Notes: generated from the letters alone by a model not told the origin. A stretch of 64,000 nucleotides of DNA from Monomorium pharaonis (GCF_013373865.1 NC_050473.1:2914001-2978000); one strand, 5' to 3'. Positions 1-13,031 are shown, counted from the first letter of the stretch. Translations and numbers: made by a program.

Positions 1-2722
1 TGGTACGATACTATCGTTTGTATTGTCTATCGGAAGTTGCGAAAAAGATGCTCTGATAGAATGGCAAACGCGCTATTGTGAGGCAAGTTGGTTACTGCAA
101 GTGAATGAAGGGATCAAGCGAGAAAATAAATTGGAGGACCGGATGTAACTGGAAATGAAACAATTTTTGTCTCCGTGTTCTGGCCAGGGACCAACTAAAT
201 TTTCGATTAAAACGCTTTTCGACGCCTCTCGCTACCGTTTTTTCGCGCCTGTCTCATTCATTTCCTGTCGTTCCCTCGAAAATATCCCGTCGACTCGAAA
301 ACCGCGGCCGTAATTTAGATCCCACCCCTAGAAGACGCGCGATAAGTAGCTCCCTCCGGTTTTACCTTGGAATCGACAGCAAGGGAAATAAAATAAATTT
401 TGTCGCTAAGAAACGAAATCCTCCGGAAATCAGATAAAATCACAGCGGCTGCTTTCCGCGGCACAATCGCAATTTCAAGAGCTTCAGGACTAAATCGCGA
501 ATAATAACGTTGGGTGTCCTTAAAAAAGGAAATGGTAAGGGTCTTGGAAGTGTATCTATCACGACAGATTTAAAACAGTCCCGAGAAGACTTCGCACTTT
601 TGAATATCCGCTTGTTTGTAATTTCCGGGATAAGAGAAATAATAGGACAACGCGTCCGAGGTGTTCTAAAGAAAAATATTGTTTATATTATAAAGTTTAT
701 ATATCGGTAGTACATGGCGCGGAAGACGTTTGAAAAGAACTTGCTCGGAATGCGACACAGTCGCGCGTAACTCTATCTCAGCGCCATTTATTTCTGCCTT
801 TCTCCCGTTTCTTCTCCTGTTCCTTTCATCGGTTTTCCCGCTGTCCGAAGAAAAGGAGGAGAGGAAAGGAAAACAAGAAGGCGAACGAAAGGGGCGCGTC
901 TCGAAGGTAATGGAAATTCTTCGGACGCGCACGGGGTTCTTCTGACGGTCGAGGTTCTCCTCTTTCACCAACTCCGATTTCTATCTGCTTACATTTCTCT
1001 CCCGAACAATATCCGCTGCGGTTATCGAATGCGGTAGTCCTGAGTTATAAGCGGCCAAAGGAGATGCACTTTGACAGCCATAACACGAGCGAATGAGCAA
1101 ATAACGAGCACAAGAACAAGAATTTTTTATAAATACGATCTGACGAATGTAACAAGATACGTAACTTTAAAAAAATATGCAGTTTCATTATTTAATAAAT
1201 TTAAAAAAAATTATTGCACAATTCTTTAATCTATCTTTCCAGACAACTGTTACAAACGCTACAGATTTAGAGAATAAATCAAATTAAATAAAATCAAGAC
1301 GTATCAGATTCAGTATTTCTGCTTTGTTAAATAGCATTGAATGTTTTTTAGTAGACAAGCGTGAATAAAGGACTGCAAATCATACCGGTCTTTAATGGTC
1401 ATTATAATTTCCGAAGACCATGCATTACGCAATTTACTCAAGCGTAAAATTGTCTACCGTAGTTACGGCGCTGCGCTTTGACTGTGGCTTCTGAAATTCA
1501 ATTTGTCGACGTACCGCTTTAATACGTTACCTGCCGGTGGTTGACACAACATTGTGTTAACCATCGGTCGTCGACATGGCGGTTAGCATGTTAACACTTC
1601 GACGGACATTATGACGTTCCTAGCGTCCGAGGTAACAAGGGTCACTATAATACGCGCTCGGAGCTCCGAGTGATCGCACCAACTGACACGTGCGATTGGG
1701 TCCTCGTGTCGCGAAGTCGAATCGAGGGTAAAAGAAGACGACGTCCCATTTAATCGTCCCGGATCGTCGATCTTTGTAATGAGATGGAAAGATTTAACAT
1801 AAGAGTGGTTCCGGTTCGCTCGCAAGAATTCCGGTTGACAAAATGATCCTGAAGCGCGCGAAAAATTTGCGCGAGAATTAAATTTAAATCGGGTCCTCTC
1901 GAACTTTTAGGAAAGTGGGTTAACTGCGCGATTATGATCCCTGAATGGTGAAGACCTTCGTGAATTCTGCCGCCGCCGCGAACGCATCCCTTCCGAATGT
2001 AGAATTTATAAGGTGAGACTTTCGCGCGTCGCGCATATAAAAGATATATTACATCTGTCGACCGTCGACTCGCCGCGTATGTATGTACGAAGGAGTTGAG
2101 GTCGGATTTACTGCAGCATGATTTATACATTTCACGTCCCTTGTTACCGTCCGCTTTCCGCGTCGCGAGATAAACTTCATGTTTCGTGCGGTAAGTCTCA
2201 ACGAGGGCGGACAATATTTCACCCTTTAAGATATTTTTCGATCTGAACCGGTAGCAGATATTTGTGCCGCAATAATGAGTTCCTTGACTCCGTGGATGTT
2301 TCATTCTTCAATATTTGGCCATTCTACTTCCCTTTCTTGACAATCAATGGCTCGCTTTATACGTTTCAACGCGAATGAAATTTTACGGGTATATTCCGAA
2401 TTGATACTCGTACAGATTTACTTTGACAGACGTCCGAAACTTTGCTGACCTCGTTACTCTGACCCGCTCTACAATCAAATGCCTGTTACTTTAAGGAGAA
2501 CAAGTACATCTTGACAGGTTCTGTCTCAGAAGAAGGTTGAAGGGAGTCTATTCTTGCTCGAGTGTATTTGTAAAAAGAACATGAGAAGTCATGCCATTTC
2601 ATAATATACAATTTTCTTGTAGAATGCGACAAAACATTTGACATAATTTCCGGTTAAGGCAATGTAAACAGATACATTTGAATCACAACATTTCCTCTCG
2701 TCGAGAAAAAAATGAACTCTAA

Positions 2723-2862
2723 GGGTCGGTTGTTCCAACTTCTTGGTAAATTTACCTATCAGGTAAATATATTTTTGTCTTTATTTATTTAAGAAAAGAA
2801 ATGAAAATAGACACATGCTTACCTGGTAGATAAGTTTACCAAGAAGTTGGAACAATCAACCC
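2723..2862. mobile_element. Small palindromic MITE, 140 bp
   Basis: Two terminal inverted repeats of about 45 bp face each other. The left begins GGGTCGGTTGTTCCAACTTC and the right, reverse-complemented, begins GGGTTGATTGTTCCAACTTC; both continue through TTGGTAAA and TACC to CAGGTAA with only a few differences. The short AT-rich centre has no coding capacity. The element is bordered on both sides by TAA (2720-2722 and 2863-2865), a plausible 3-bp target duplication. A TAA/TTA target and G-rich termini fit PIF/Harbinger-type MITEs, but with one copy the superfamily is only a guess. Confidence 0.7.
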
Positions 2863-3264
2863 TAAACCGAAAAATCTTATTACAAACGTCGTGATTTTAT
2901 GAGTATTGTGAAAAATGCAGTTGATGAAAAAGGGAGAAAAATTTTAATAAAATATGTTCGATACGTTCCACACACATCGTTCAACATGCTTAATCTTCGC
3001 GTTGAGGTTTAAACTATGATCTCCTCGTTAGAGGCGTAGAATCAAATTTAATCACGTCTGCACCAACGTGCAGATGCTTGCGTTTCGTGCAAATAACGCT
3101 ATAATATATTGAGCGGAGACCCACGTTCATCTATTACACTACAAAATACGTTAGCAAATTTGTCTGAGTCTAAATTGCATGAGGTGATGCAACGCGTACC
3201 TTCACAATAAATCATTTGCCTTTCTAATATTAATCATCTCCGCTCCCACATGAAAATAAATAAG

Positions 3265-3301
3265 GCATTTTACTTCAAGTTAAAACATTTTACTTCAAGT
3301 T
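3265..3301. repeat. 20-bp tandem duplication
   Basis: CATTTTACTTCAAGTTAAAA at 3265-3284 is followed directly by a second copy of its first 16 bases (3285-3300). This is a simple local slippage duplication in non-coding DNA. Confidence 0.85.
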
Positions 3302-6300
3302 CAGTTCAGAGCGAAAGTTAAATGTAGATAAATTTAATCGATTTAATTTTCTCATAAATCCATATTATAATTCGCGATAAAATGTCGAGGAAAATAAATT
3401 TTACTGATAATTAAACGCGTCCAATCATGAATTACGATTCTCTGTTATGAGATGTAAATTTGAAATATACAAGAAATATAAAATTATGAATGTATGCGCA
3501 CATTCTTATACGTCGTTTTTCAAAGTTTTTGAAGTTACTAAATATCCTGAATAGAATCATTGAATGAATACTGTTGCGCTACAAGTTTACTATTATAAAT
3601 ATCGCGAGAGTTGAGGCGAAATCCACGAAGTTTCGGCTTTGTTCCATATGAATCTATCATGAAGGAATACGAATACTGACGCGCATTCGACAACTTTAAT
3701 TACTTCACTTGTTTAATTATATATTCGGAGAAAGAAAGAGGGAGAGAAAGAGAGAGAGAGAGAGAGAAGTCGCATTGTTATAATTAACTGCAGATTTTAC
3801 AGAACGTATATCGCGGAATTTTCGCGCGCGAGGTGCAGTTGAATTCTTCAAATGGCAGATACGCGTTTCAACGATTACGATTTGCTGTAATTTTTCTCCA
3901 TTTCTTCCTCGCCGAAAGCCCTCGAAAAGCCGCGCAAGCCTTGCAACAGCACTTCACTTTATATCAGTTTATCACGTACGCTCCATTTACCTTCTAGGAA
4001 CTTAACTTTTTAGATCTACCTTCTGTATCGCGCTTTTTTTCCCGTTCCTCTATTCGCCGTCGTGCGTATTCCGTGAATAAAAAAAATATTCCCCGCACAC
4101 ACACGCACACGTCGTTTTACGGCGAATAAAAAATGCGATTTCTGCGAACAAATTTGCCCTTACGGTAAAAAAAAATTCCACATTTTAACTCCGTTGTATA
4201 ATATGTTTTTAGAATGCGAAACGACAACCGGGAAATTTTGCGCGGTGCGAAAACTCGGAGGCGATCCGGAGAAATTCACTCGCCGCAGCGGAGCTTCCGT
4301 GTCGTATCTCTCGTCCGTAATGATTCCGCGTCACTATTTCGCCGCAAAACTTTCCAAATACTTCCATAGCGCGCACTTCTCCGCACCTGCATTCTTCTTC
4401 TTCTTTTTCTCGTTTTTGACGATAAGCTTCCGACCGAGGCGGAGGAAAAGTGTGTTTACGTTTACAAGAGGTGCGCCGAGGTTCACCGATTAGGAACCGC
4501 CGCGGGTTTCGATATAACGGAACTTAAGTAGTTACGCGAGTAAATCTCCTTCACATTAAAGTTCCCGAATCACCCAAGTTGCCACGATTGGCTGGTGGCG
4601 ACGTACAAACTGATCGTTCGATAGGAGAAAACACTCCTATCCTTAACCCCTAAGTGGCTGCTGCGCCGCGGAGAAACGGCTTGACCCTCCTCTCACGATC
4701 ACCCTCGAACTTGACGGTGGCCGACTTTCGCCGCACGCGTTAGAAAAAGAATGATTCCGTTTTTCCTCCGTTTCTTCTCGAGTTTGCCAAAGAGAAGTTG
4801 AAGCGCCCAGTCGAAAGAAAGTGAGAAATAATACGCATAAATAAAAAACGGGGAGGAAATGGGAGGAAGCCGCTAATTGTGTAATAAACGTGGCCGTTTC
4901 GTCTTTAAAAATCTCACTCGCGTGTGCACTCTTAAAAGTTTTCCTCTGAACGTAGGGTACACAAACCAATGTTTTCGCTCAAATATTTGCCCGGCTTTAA
5001 CGTCGTTCCCTTAACAGAGATTCATATATATATATTCTCGAGTCCGCTGAAATCTTCCTTGAGATCGTATTTCCCATGAAAAACCGTGCGGTATTTTACC
5101 ACCGCAAATTGCACTTACTTATTAACACAGTAGCTCGCATGACACAATAAGACCGAAAAGAATGACTTCCATTTTGTTTCTCGTCAAAGTGAACGCAAGA
5201 AACATGAGTTAAGATATCAGACTTTTCTACTGCATTCTCTATCGAGAAGCTGAAATATTTTTAATCTAAAATTTCATACTTTCCCCCTAAGTATCTTTAG
5301 CATCGGGAACGTTTACGCTTAATTGCTGTTTCTATCGTTCATTACGAATTTCACGAACACTTGCGAAGACTACGGTATATTTAATTAAGTTGTTTGTGCG
5401 ATGTTGTTAACGAAAATAACGAGGAAAATGGAAATGCATTATCCCAGATGTTATTATTTTTAACTAATCACGTCAGTCTACGAATAATGCAAATTTACTT
5501 TTAAGCTGACAAAGTATTGTAATCAGAGTTGTTAACGAGATGCAGCTGTGCGTATCGATGTGAATATATGCTGACGTGTGCCTGTATATTATAAAAATAT
5601 CTGTTTTAAAACAAGAATACCTAATGTCTCATTTAAATATATAGTAAAAATATACGTGTATTGTTCTTTCACTGACTGATTCTATTTTAACTCAAATTTT
5701 CATCCCGAAGCTTCCTGCGCTATTGCAACGCTTGTTATATTTATAAAAACTTTATTAGATGAGTTTATTCTATATATAATATGTAAAACATATATTCTTT
5801 TTTCTCTGTTTCGTAATAATTATACAAACACGTCGAAACTATAGATATATTCTCGATAATTTTTAAATTTAATTCTCTCGGTTCTCTTTTCAAGCACAAA
5901 AATACAGAGGGTTCGATAGTCATTTATTGAAAAATGGAAGCTAACGGGGCGTGTAATTCACATTTTGGAGCAGCAAGATTGCGAAGGTTCGCATGTCCCT
6001 TCGCAAGCCCGGGGCGCGCAAGAATCGCTCCCCTTTCAAATAAAATACTGGCGCACACTTCTCTTCGCAAACCGTTTGTACCTTTTTCCCACCCCATTCA
6101 TTTCTCCATTTACCACCGCCGGTAAAACTTTGAACACGATCAAGAAAATATTTTTCGTCCTCGCCGATCGTGCTTCTATGCACTGATTGAGCCAATTTTA
6201 TTCTCATTTTTTGCGCGATACCGATGCGCACCTCTTCCTCTCGTTTCTTTCCCTTCTTTCCTCTGGCTTTGTTCTTTGGATGACGAGAAAAATCTCCGGT

Positions 6301-6759
6301 CGATGTAAATTTCTTATACGGAGGGGAAGGAAAAGCGTTGATAGAAATCCAATCATTAGGTAAAACAAGTTCGTAACTAAATAACAAAGGTAGGGAAGTA
6401 AAAGCACTCATTTTAAATTAAAAGTATGAAACGAAAGCATACCTTGGAAATAAGTTTCGCATGAATAATCTCTCGTTTTTACTACGAAATACTGCCTCGC
6501 GTTAAATAACTTTATTTTCTTGCGAACATTATCGTTTTCGTTACAAATGTCAATAATACAGCTATCGCGCGTTCGATAGAATTTTAATGTACAATTCGTA
6601 CTTTCTTCCGTAATTCTTCCGCGAAATTTCTATGGCATCTTACGTGTAAAAATAAGCATCCTAAATTCAGGTATAAACGAATACTCCGAATATGTTTGTT
6701 CCGTGATATCTGATATTCGTCCAAGTGTTCGCTTCAACAAACAATCACGAAAAACATTC

Positions 6760-6837
6760 GTCCCGCTTTTCTCCGAGAGAGCCAATCGACTACTATTGGC
6801 TCTCTCTCTCTGTACTCTGTACAAAGGAGAGCGGGAC
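6760..6837. other. Branched hairpin in intron next to the C-linker exon
   Basis: The outer arms GTCCCGCT (6760-6767) and AGCGGGAC (6830-6837) pair perfectly, extended by CTCC (6771-6774) with GGAG (6826-6829). Inside them a 12-bp hairpin, GAGAGAGCCAAT with ATTGGCTCTCTC, has an 8-base loop, and a small hairpin TGTAC-TCT-GTACA lies at 6811-6823. Together they form a three-way-junction-like fold on either strand. On the gene strand it starts 90 bases downstream of the 5' splice site of the C-linker exon. Function is unknown. Confidence 0.55.
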
Positions 6838-6927
6838 TCTCGCTTGTATATCGCCGCCCTGTGTCGTTATTCATCATCGAAAATGCGAGGGAGAGCTACT
6901 CGCGCGTGCGTGAGCGGGGAGGCTCAC

Positions 6928-7258
6928 CTGGAAAATGGTGACCTTCTTCAGCACCGAGAGATTCACGTGCAACGCCAACTCGGTCTTGAGCTTGTCCGGG
7001 AGTAGACCGAGGGCGGTGTTGATGTCACCCCCGCCCTGTATCCTGCCGCGCGACCAGCTGTAGTCGTACCACCTGAGCACCCGTCGTTTCATACCGCCCG
7101 GCACCTTGTGGTGCCTCATGTAGGTCTTAGCGCCGTCCAGGAGCCTCTCGAACTCGAGACGGTTCGCGTTCCTGTTCGTGATGACGTTGCCGACCTGGCC
7201 GACGATGGTCGCGAATATGAAGACGCCAATCAAGTAGCTGACTATCGTGAAGACGTAC
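6928..7258 (-). CDS. Cngl: CNG channel exon: S6 and C-linker
   Basis: This exon encodes residues 456-566 of the visible protein. The acceptor has a strong pyrimidine tract (TCTTTCTCCCTTCC, then GATTCGCAG). The first base G completes Glu456, and the exon ends in phase 0 at CAG before the donor GTGAGC. S6 is YVFTIVSYLIGVFIFATIVG, followed by the highly conserved CNG stretch NVITNRNANRLEFERLLDG and the C-linker with MRHHKVPGGMKRRVLRWYDY and LLPDKLKTELALHVNL. The C-linker transmits ligand binding to the gate. It stops just before the expected cyclic-nucleotide-binding domain, whose exons were not seen in 1-6927. Open frame continues past the donor for about 17 codons, but that sequence has no CNG similarity and was excluded. 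Confidence 0.93.
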
Positions 7259-7443
7259 CTGCGAATCAGGAAGGGAGAAAGAGAGCCGATCAGTCCGAGG
7301 GGGATGTGATCAGTGTCCTCCGTTTATGGACGAGCGGCCCCCGCCGGAGCCTTCCTCCTCTTTCTCTCTTTTATTTTCTCCCTTCTTTCTTACTTGCCTT
7401 CCTTGCGTTCATTCCTCACTCGCTCTTTCGAATCACCCTTCCA

Positions 7444-7549
<106 letters not shown>

Positions 7550-10500
7550 TCCTCTCCCTCTGTCCACCACCCTTTCTGTCACACACTAACATACAGACGC
7601 ATACATACACACATACACGTGAATAAATCGCAGACAAGCCACTCTCGTACCGTCTGTTTGATCTCTTCGCCAATTCGTAAAACGGAAGGAGCGATGGTGA
7701 AACGCGTACTTTGCATTCGGCAGCAGAGCAATTCGTTGGTATTCTGGCCGAACATGATTGCTGAATCGATGAATAGTCGAGTGTCATTACGGATCGTTAA
7801 AATTCCCTGATTCCCGAGTTTTAACAACTTGGAACTTAGAATTCGCTCCTGACACAACTTTGGCTAACCGAACATTTAGTCATTTTAACAATGCATACCT
7901 AGCGCCTTCGATAATAATTTCTCAAAATATTCTCACAATCGATAGATTAATTCAGTATTTTAAAACTCCAAACTTTCTTAAAACTTTACAATGAACTTTA
8001 CAATCACCTTGCAGTTCAAAAAAAATATTCACTCTCGTATTCGCTAAAGTATAAATTTTTATATTCTTTTTAATAGATTTTAGCCAAGTTTCCTCGACAG
8101 TTCACGATCGAAAGTAATGGACTTTTAGCAGCTGTCGAGCGAAAAACAAATGACGGAATCATATTCTTCAAATAATCTCAAATTTCATTTATGTCGAAGC
8201 TTACGAGTTTTAAAGCTGGTTAAAATAACGTTTTCGTGATTTCGAGACCTCCGTATTTTCTACCGTAATGGTACCGAACCTATCCTTCTGACCGACATAC
8301 TCGCAACCGACAGTTCCACCTCTTTACTCTGTTCGTCTACATTTCACGATTCACCGTTCCTCTAAAGACATTCTTTCTACTTTTCGTATATCGGCACACA
8401 ACTGGCATACATATTACACATACATATATACAAAAACAAACACACACACGAGTATACTTTTTCCGTTTTCCATAGACAGCCTCAAACAAACTCGGTTTTC
8501 TAAGGAAAATATCCTTCCGCCCTTCTTCCTTTTGTCCCTTCCGGCGCAGAATTCTCGCGTTTCCGCCGACTTTCCCATCCCTTTCAATGTTTCTCTCGTA
8601 CGTTCATCCCTTGTGATGGTCTCACCCCGCCTCTCGACCCATCAGCTTCAAGAATGGGCGATGTTCTACCGATTAATCGGTACTTAAAGAGTTTTCTTTT
8701 CATTCAAACATCGATTATTTCCTTGATAGCTTAAGACGAAAATAATTGGAACAGAAATAGATATACTCATTTATGCATTCAATTATATAAGCATTTTTTT
8801 TAAGTAATTTAAAAAATTAATAATTATCTCAATTATAGAAAACTATAAAAAATTAAAACTCACACTAATTATATATTAAATGATTAACAATTTCTTTTTC
8901 TCAACATCGCTCATTCCTTGATTACTTCACGCTTTTCGTTTTCGATTGATTTTACTTTTGACATTTTAAACACGATTTAACTCTTTCGTTTAATAACGTA
9001 TGCACAAGAATGTTCATTTAATCTTCATCACCATGCTAATTAAACTGCTTTTTATGTTTTCATACAATTGCTCATTGGTCTCATACATTATTCTTCTTTC
9101 TCATCAAGTTAAGTTTGAATTACGACAAATCATTTATTTTACTGCTCACGACTTTTTTTAATTGTCATTTTTTAAATTTTATTTAATTTATATCTAGGTT
9201 TTACGTTTATATACATTTTAATTGTATCATGACATAAAAACGAACATTCATTTTTCGTCGCATTATTTTTTTTATAAAATATTTATAAAACTGTGAAATT
9301 CATAAAAATTCAAAACGTTTATGTATAAAAATAAAATACAGCTGTATACATGAATATTCACATTTGTACAGATGTACAGTACAAAGTTTAATTTCTCAAA
9401 TTTAATAATAAAAATAATAAATAAACAAAACTAATAAGCTTAAAATGCTTATGTATGTAAATTAAATTTTCATAAACTAAAAGTTTATAATTTTTAAAAC
9501 ATATTATTAAATATCGTCAATACATTTTTAAAATAAATTAATTTTTGTAGAAATATAATGCATTTAATTTTGAAAAGTTGGATTAATTACAAGAAAATTA
9601 TCATAAAGAGTTATAATTTTTGTATATTTGTCTAAAAGATTAAATTTATTTCAAATTCTGGAATTTTGGAAGTTTAAAGAAGTTAGTTTCCGTGTTCGTT
9701 GAATGGATTGAAAATCGCAGTTTATTTGTCATGCAACGCTCTTTATCATAAGAGAATAAATTGCTCATTTCTTAAGAGTTTGTAACTGGAGAAAATTGTT
9801 TATTTCTTGAAACTTTGTAACTAGAGAGATTCGCATCTACTTGAGCGTAATCAATTTCGTTATCTCGGTGTAAGTATACACTTCCGCCAGAAGTCGCCAA
9901 CAAAGTCCGACCAACAAGCATTTCCTAGACGTATGACGCATAGACGATGTCAGGATGATTGAATTGTTTACACAGAAGGAACAATTTTGTTAAGGTATAA
10001 AAATTTAATCTGGATACAAATCTGAAAATAATTTTGTTAGATTATCAAATTAATTATGTCGAATGCTCAAACTGGTTAATAAAATGTTAAAATGTTTTTT
10101 GCAGCATTGCTTATCATGCTTATATGTTCTCTATAATTGTATTGATGATTTAAGTCAGTCTAAGAAAATTATTATAATTTCAGATCTGCAGCCAATTAAA
10201 TTTTATATTTCAGCTAAATTTCCTAAAGCAAAAATCGGCTTTAATGCGGCTTTAATCGGCTTTAACTTTCAAACTATAGAAAGCACAATTAATCCAGATT
10301 GTCCCGCCCCATTAATCTTAAATGTGATATCTAGTTCCGTCGCGTGGTCAAGACTCAGGATAGCGTGCGTAAACAAACGTGTGAATCAAGAAGATACACA
10401 CCATAATCTGTGACGATTTATAAAAGCGTGTTGAGCTCGATGAACTATCGAGAATCGAGAGCGGAAGTCGTGACCCCCCTCCCTCCCCCGGGAAAATCCC

Positions 10501-11281
10501 CGAAGGCTACGGGGTCCACCGTCGAATCGTGGGAATTCAGTTTGCGATTCGCTCAGCGTAATTCGAAGTAAAGTGAGATCAAATTTGACCCCGAGTAAAA
10601 TGAGATTCCGAACGATCGTTCTCTCGTTGTCTAGAGAGTCCTGTAGACAAATGCGATCTTCCTACAGGTGCGGAATCCATTCGTCTGGTCACTGAGCGAT
10701 CTTGTGCCGCCAGGCTACGAGCCAAGAACCAAGTGGTCGGAAATGTGCGCGCAGTCAGCGGCACTTAAGCCGAAAAGTTTACAAATTTCAAACGATGATT
10801 TGTTTCTTGCATGCGAAGATTTGTTTCAATTTCAGAATGACATCGAGATATCATTTATTTCACGAGTGATTTTATGGACTTATTCTTTCAGTCTACGTAC
10901 AGTGGAGAAAATTACATATTTTATGTAAAACAAATCAATCAATGAAATAAAGATGTAAAAATGAAAAGAGTATTTTTCATAATCTTCTATTCGTAATCTT
11001 CTATTTCATTTTTCTCTAGAGACATATTTTTGTTAAAAGATATTTAATTCTGGTGATTATATGTACAGCTTGTCTTGTATTAATCGCGTTTCTGTTAAAG
11101 CGACAAAGGAATGCGTGCATTATACAAGCACCGTACAAACTCGTCTTGCTGACGGCACGAGTTTCGTGGAACCTCGCAATTTCCCGACTGCTTGGGTTAG
11201 CGTGCCAACGGCTTATGAGCTTTATCGTTCATCGCCATTCTAATTGGCGAGACCCGCTCCCAACTTTAAAGTCAAAGAGCA

Positions 11282-11286
<5 letters not shown>

Positions 11287-11346
<60 letters not shown>
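11287..11346. repeat. (GA)n microsatellite, about 60 bp
   Basis: GA repeat on the plus strand with one AAAG interruption near 11318-11321. In the channel pre-mRNA it is a CU tract, complementary to the GA tracts made by 7447-7546 and 26316-26393. Confidence 0.97.
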
Positions 11347-12116
11347 GAACGGTCTCTCGAGCTCTACCTCTGCAAAGTCCCTTTTAGCGTTCCACGCGGA
11401 CGCGTTGGTAATCCCCGATATTTTAATCAAGTAGGCAAAGCAATCTCGCTGGTCTCATTCCGTTAAATCGCCTCGTAAAGCGCATTTGAAGGATCCGAGG
11501 ATGGGTGACCCCTCGGTTCACCCCTTGAAGATGTTCCTCGCGATATTCGCATCTGAGGGAGAATTTTAATTCTCGGGAAATTAGCTTTTCCTCGGCCAAT
11601 GACGAATCCGATTCGCGCCCTTACAATTTATTTCTCACTTCATAATCACCGATTATTATTTTACAAGAAAATGTGAAATACAAGATGACTCAACAACGTG
11701 TTATTGTTGATAAAATTGTATAAAATATAATGGTAATATTATAAATAATAAAAAAAGTTAATAATTGTAATTACTTTTTAATGTTAAATGGTATTATTAC
11801 TCGATAAAGAAGTATGATTAAGTAGGTGTGTGAAATCAAATAGACTTTTCAAATTAAATGGTGTCGTTGAGACTTTTAAATCGAGTTTCTCACAATGCCA
11901 GTGTGTTCAGGTGTCAGAGTAATTAATCTGCTGCTAAGAGGAACGATAATCCACGCGACATTGTCTCGCTGAGTACGTTTCTCATTGTTCTTCTCGAGTC
12001 ATTAATACAGCGCTCGATACTTTATTATTACTTTTGGCGCGACGTAAAGAAAAAAAGCCTGTAGAGAATATAATTAAAAATAAAATTACTAAAAGAACAA
12101 GCAAAGTTAGAAAAAA

Positions 12117-12353
12117 TGTAGTATGTAAGATAGGTTTAAGAACGTGGTAAAGCTACCATTGTTAGTCGTCCCTGAGAGGCGATAGATTTTCGTTTGTTTT
12201 CGGTGCCGAACGAGCGCGTCCGTGCACGCAGTCTACCACGATCCTGCGGCCAGGAAACTTGTCCTGACGCAGCGATATCATTTTTTTATTAAACATTCAT
12301 AACCAAGTGCGTATTTTATTTGTGCCAGCCATCCGACTATCCTATCCCTTACA
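12117..12353 (+). repeat. 5' LTR (237 bp)
   Basis: It begins TGTAGTATG and ends CCCTTACA, the usual TG...CA ends. By eye it is identical along its length to 17352-17588. It includes a possible polyadenylation variant ATTAAA at 12288-12293 and a small stem-loop in which TGCG..CAGGA pairs with TCCTG.CGCA (12245-12271). No clear TATA box was seen, so a TATA-less promoter is likely. Confidence 0.97.
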
Positions 12354-13031
12354 ACTTTCAGAAGTGGGATTAAGTTCGTTAGATCCATTAATTAATTGAC
12401 TCGAGTGGCTTGGTGGCTCAGTAGCGATTTATATCCGTGTGATATTAACGAGGAAGAAGCGTGCCGAATACCGAAGATACCGAGACGCGGACAACCGTGC
12501 TAAGTAACGACAAAACCGAGAGGAGTTCGGGAAAGGTCGAGAGCAGGAACCGCAAGAGGACAAGTCTGAGGAACGGCGAAGAAAAAATCGTAATTGAGGG
12601 TCAAGGACATCGGTTACGAGGAAGACGAGCGAAGCGAAGGATATAAGTGAGACGTATTCGTCGCGTACGATTCTGCTGCGTGTGAATTCGAGTGGCTCGA
12701 GACTCGAAGGAAGAGATACGCATAAGTGTGAATTAGAAGGCTGTGCGAATAAGTTCGGCAGTACAAAAGTTCGAGAAGCATCGAAGAAATTTGGCGGCAA
12801 GGCTGCAAGTGTGTGCGTCGTAGAAGGTTAGCGACAAGAAACGGCGCGACGGTCGGTAACAACGCAGGTTTCAGCGAGTGAGTGGCGCTGATAAGAATAC
12901 GGTCAATAACGCGGTCGATAATTTGATTTCGATTTTGAACGCGGTCAATAACCAGGTCGATAATTTGAGTTCCGCTGGGGCAGCAGCTACGCAGGATAAG
13001 AAGGAACAGATGTGTGATCGACGATACCGAG
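12354..13031 (+). other. Retrotransposon 5' leader
   Basis: About 0.68 kb separate the LTR from the first in-frame ATG of Gag-Pol. Near its end a 26-bp unit starting GGTCAATAAC and ending GGTCGATAATTTGA occurs twice (12901-12926 and 12943-12968) with two differences. In the +2 frame relative to Gag this repeat is open from about 12878 to 13075 and would encode a VNNxVDNL motif twice, but without an upstream ATG. It may be leader RNA structure or packaging signal, or a relic of an N-terminal Gag extension. Confidence 0.6.
12356..12371 (+). other. Primer binding site, tRNA-Leu-like
   Basis: TTTCAGAAGTGGGATT begins 2 bases after the 5' LTR. It matches, as recalled, the reverse complement of the 3' acceptor/T-arm of a eukaryotic tRNA-Leu, without the CCA complement at its start. 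This implies priming from slightly inside the tRNA 3' end. Matching to the host's tRNA-Leu genes would decide it. Confidence 0.55.

Larger units (their letters stand above)
1..6927. other. Intron of the CNG gene after the C-linker exon, or sequence beyond it
   Basis: Beyond the donor at 6927 the minus strand should enter the next intron. I saw no exon resembling the cyclic-nucleotide-binding domain here. The stretch is mostly AT-rich, with CpG-containing patches near 200-320, 1600-2200, 4200-4750 and 6000-6150. It contains a MITE (2723-2862), a 20-bp tandem duplication (3265-3301), a short GA tract (about 3749-3767) and a hairpin (6760-6837). Several open frames occur, the longest on the minus strand at 1750-2304, but none resembles a known protein. 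Confidence 0.5.

Noticed and set aside
1750..2304. Minus-strand open frame of 184 residues
   Set aside because: Long for this base composition, but no recognisable domain, signal or membrane segment, and no CNG cyclic-nucleotide-binding motif.
6874..6927. Open-frame continuation of the C-linker exon
   Set aside because: A GTGAGC donor follows CAG exactly where CNG similarity ends; the read-through residues are unlike the expected next domain.
13014..13031. GTG start six codons upstream for Gag-Pol
   Set aside because: A eukaryotic host would normally start at the first in-frame ATG, 13032; no ATG lies between the upstream stop at 12966 and 13014.
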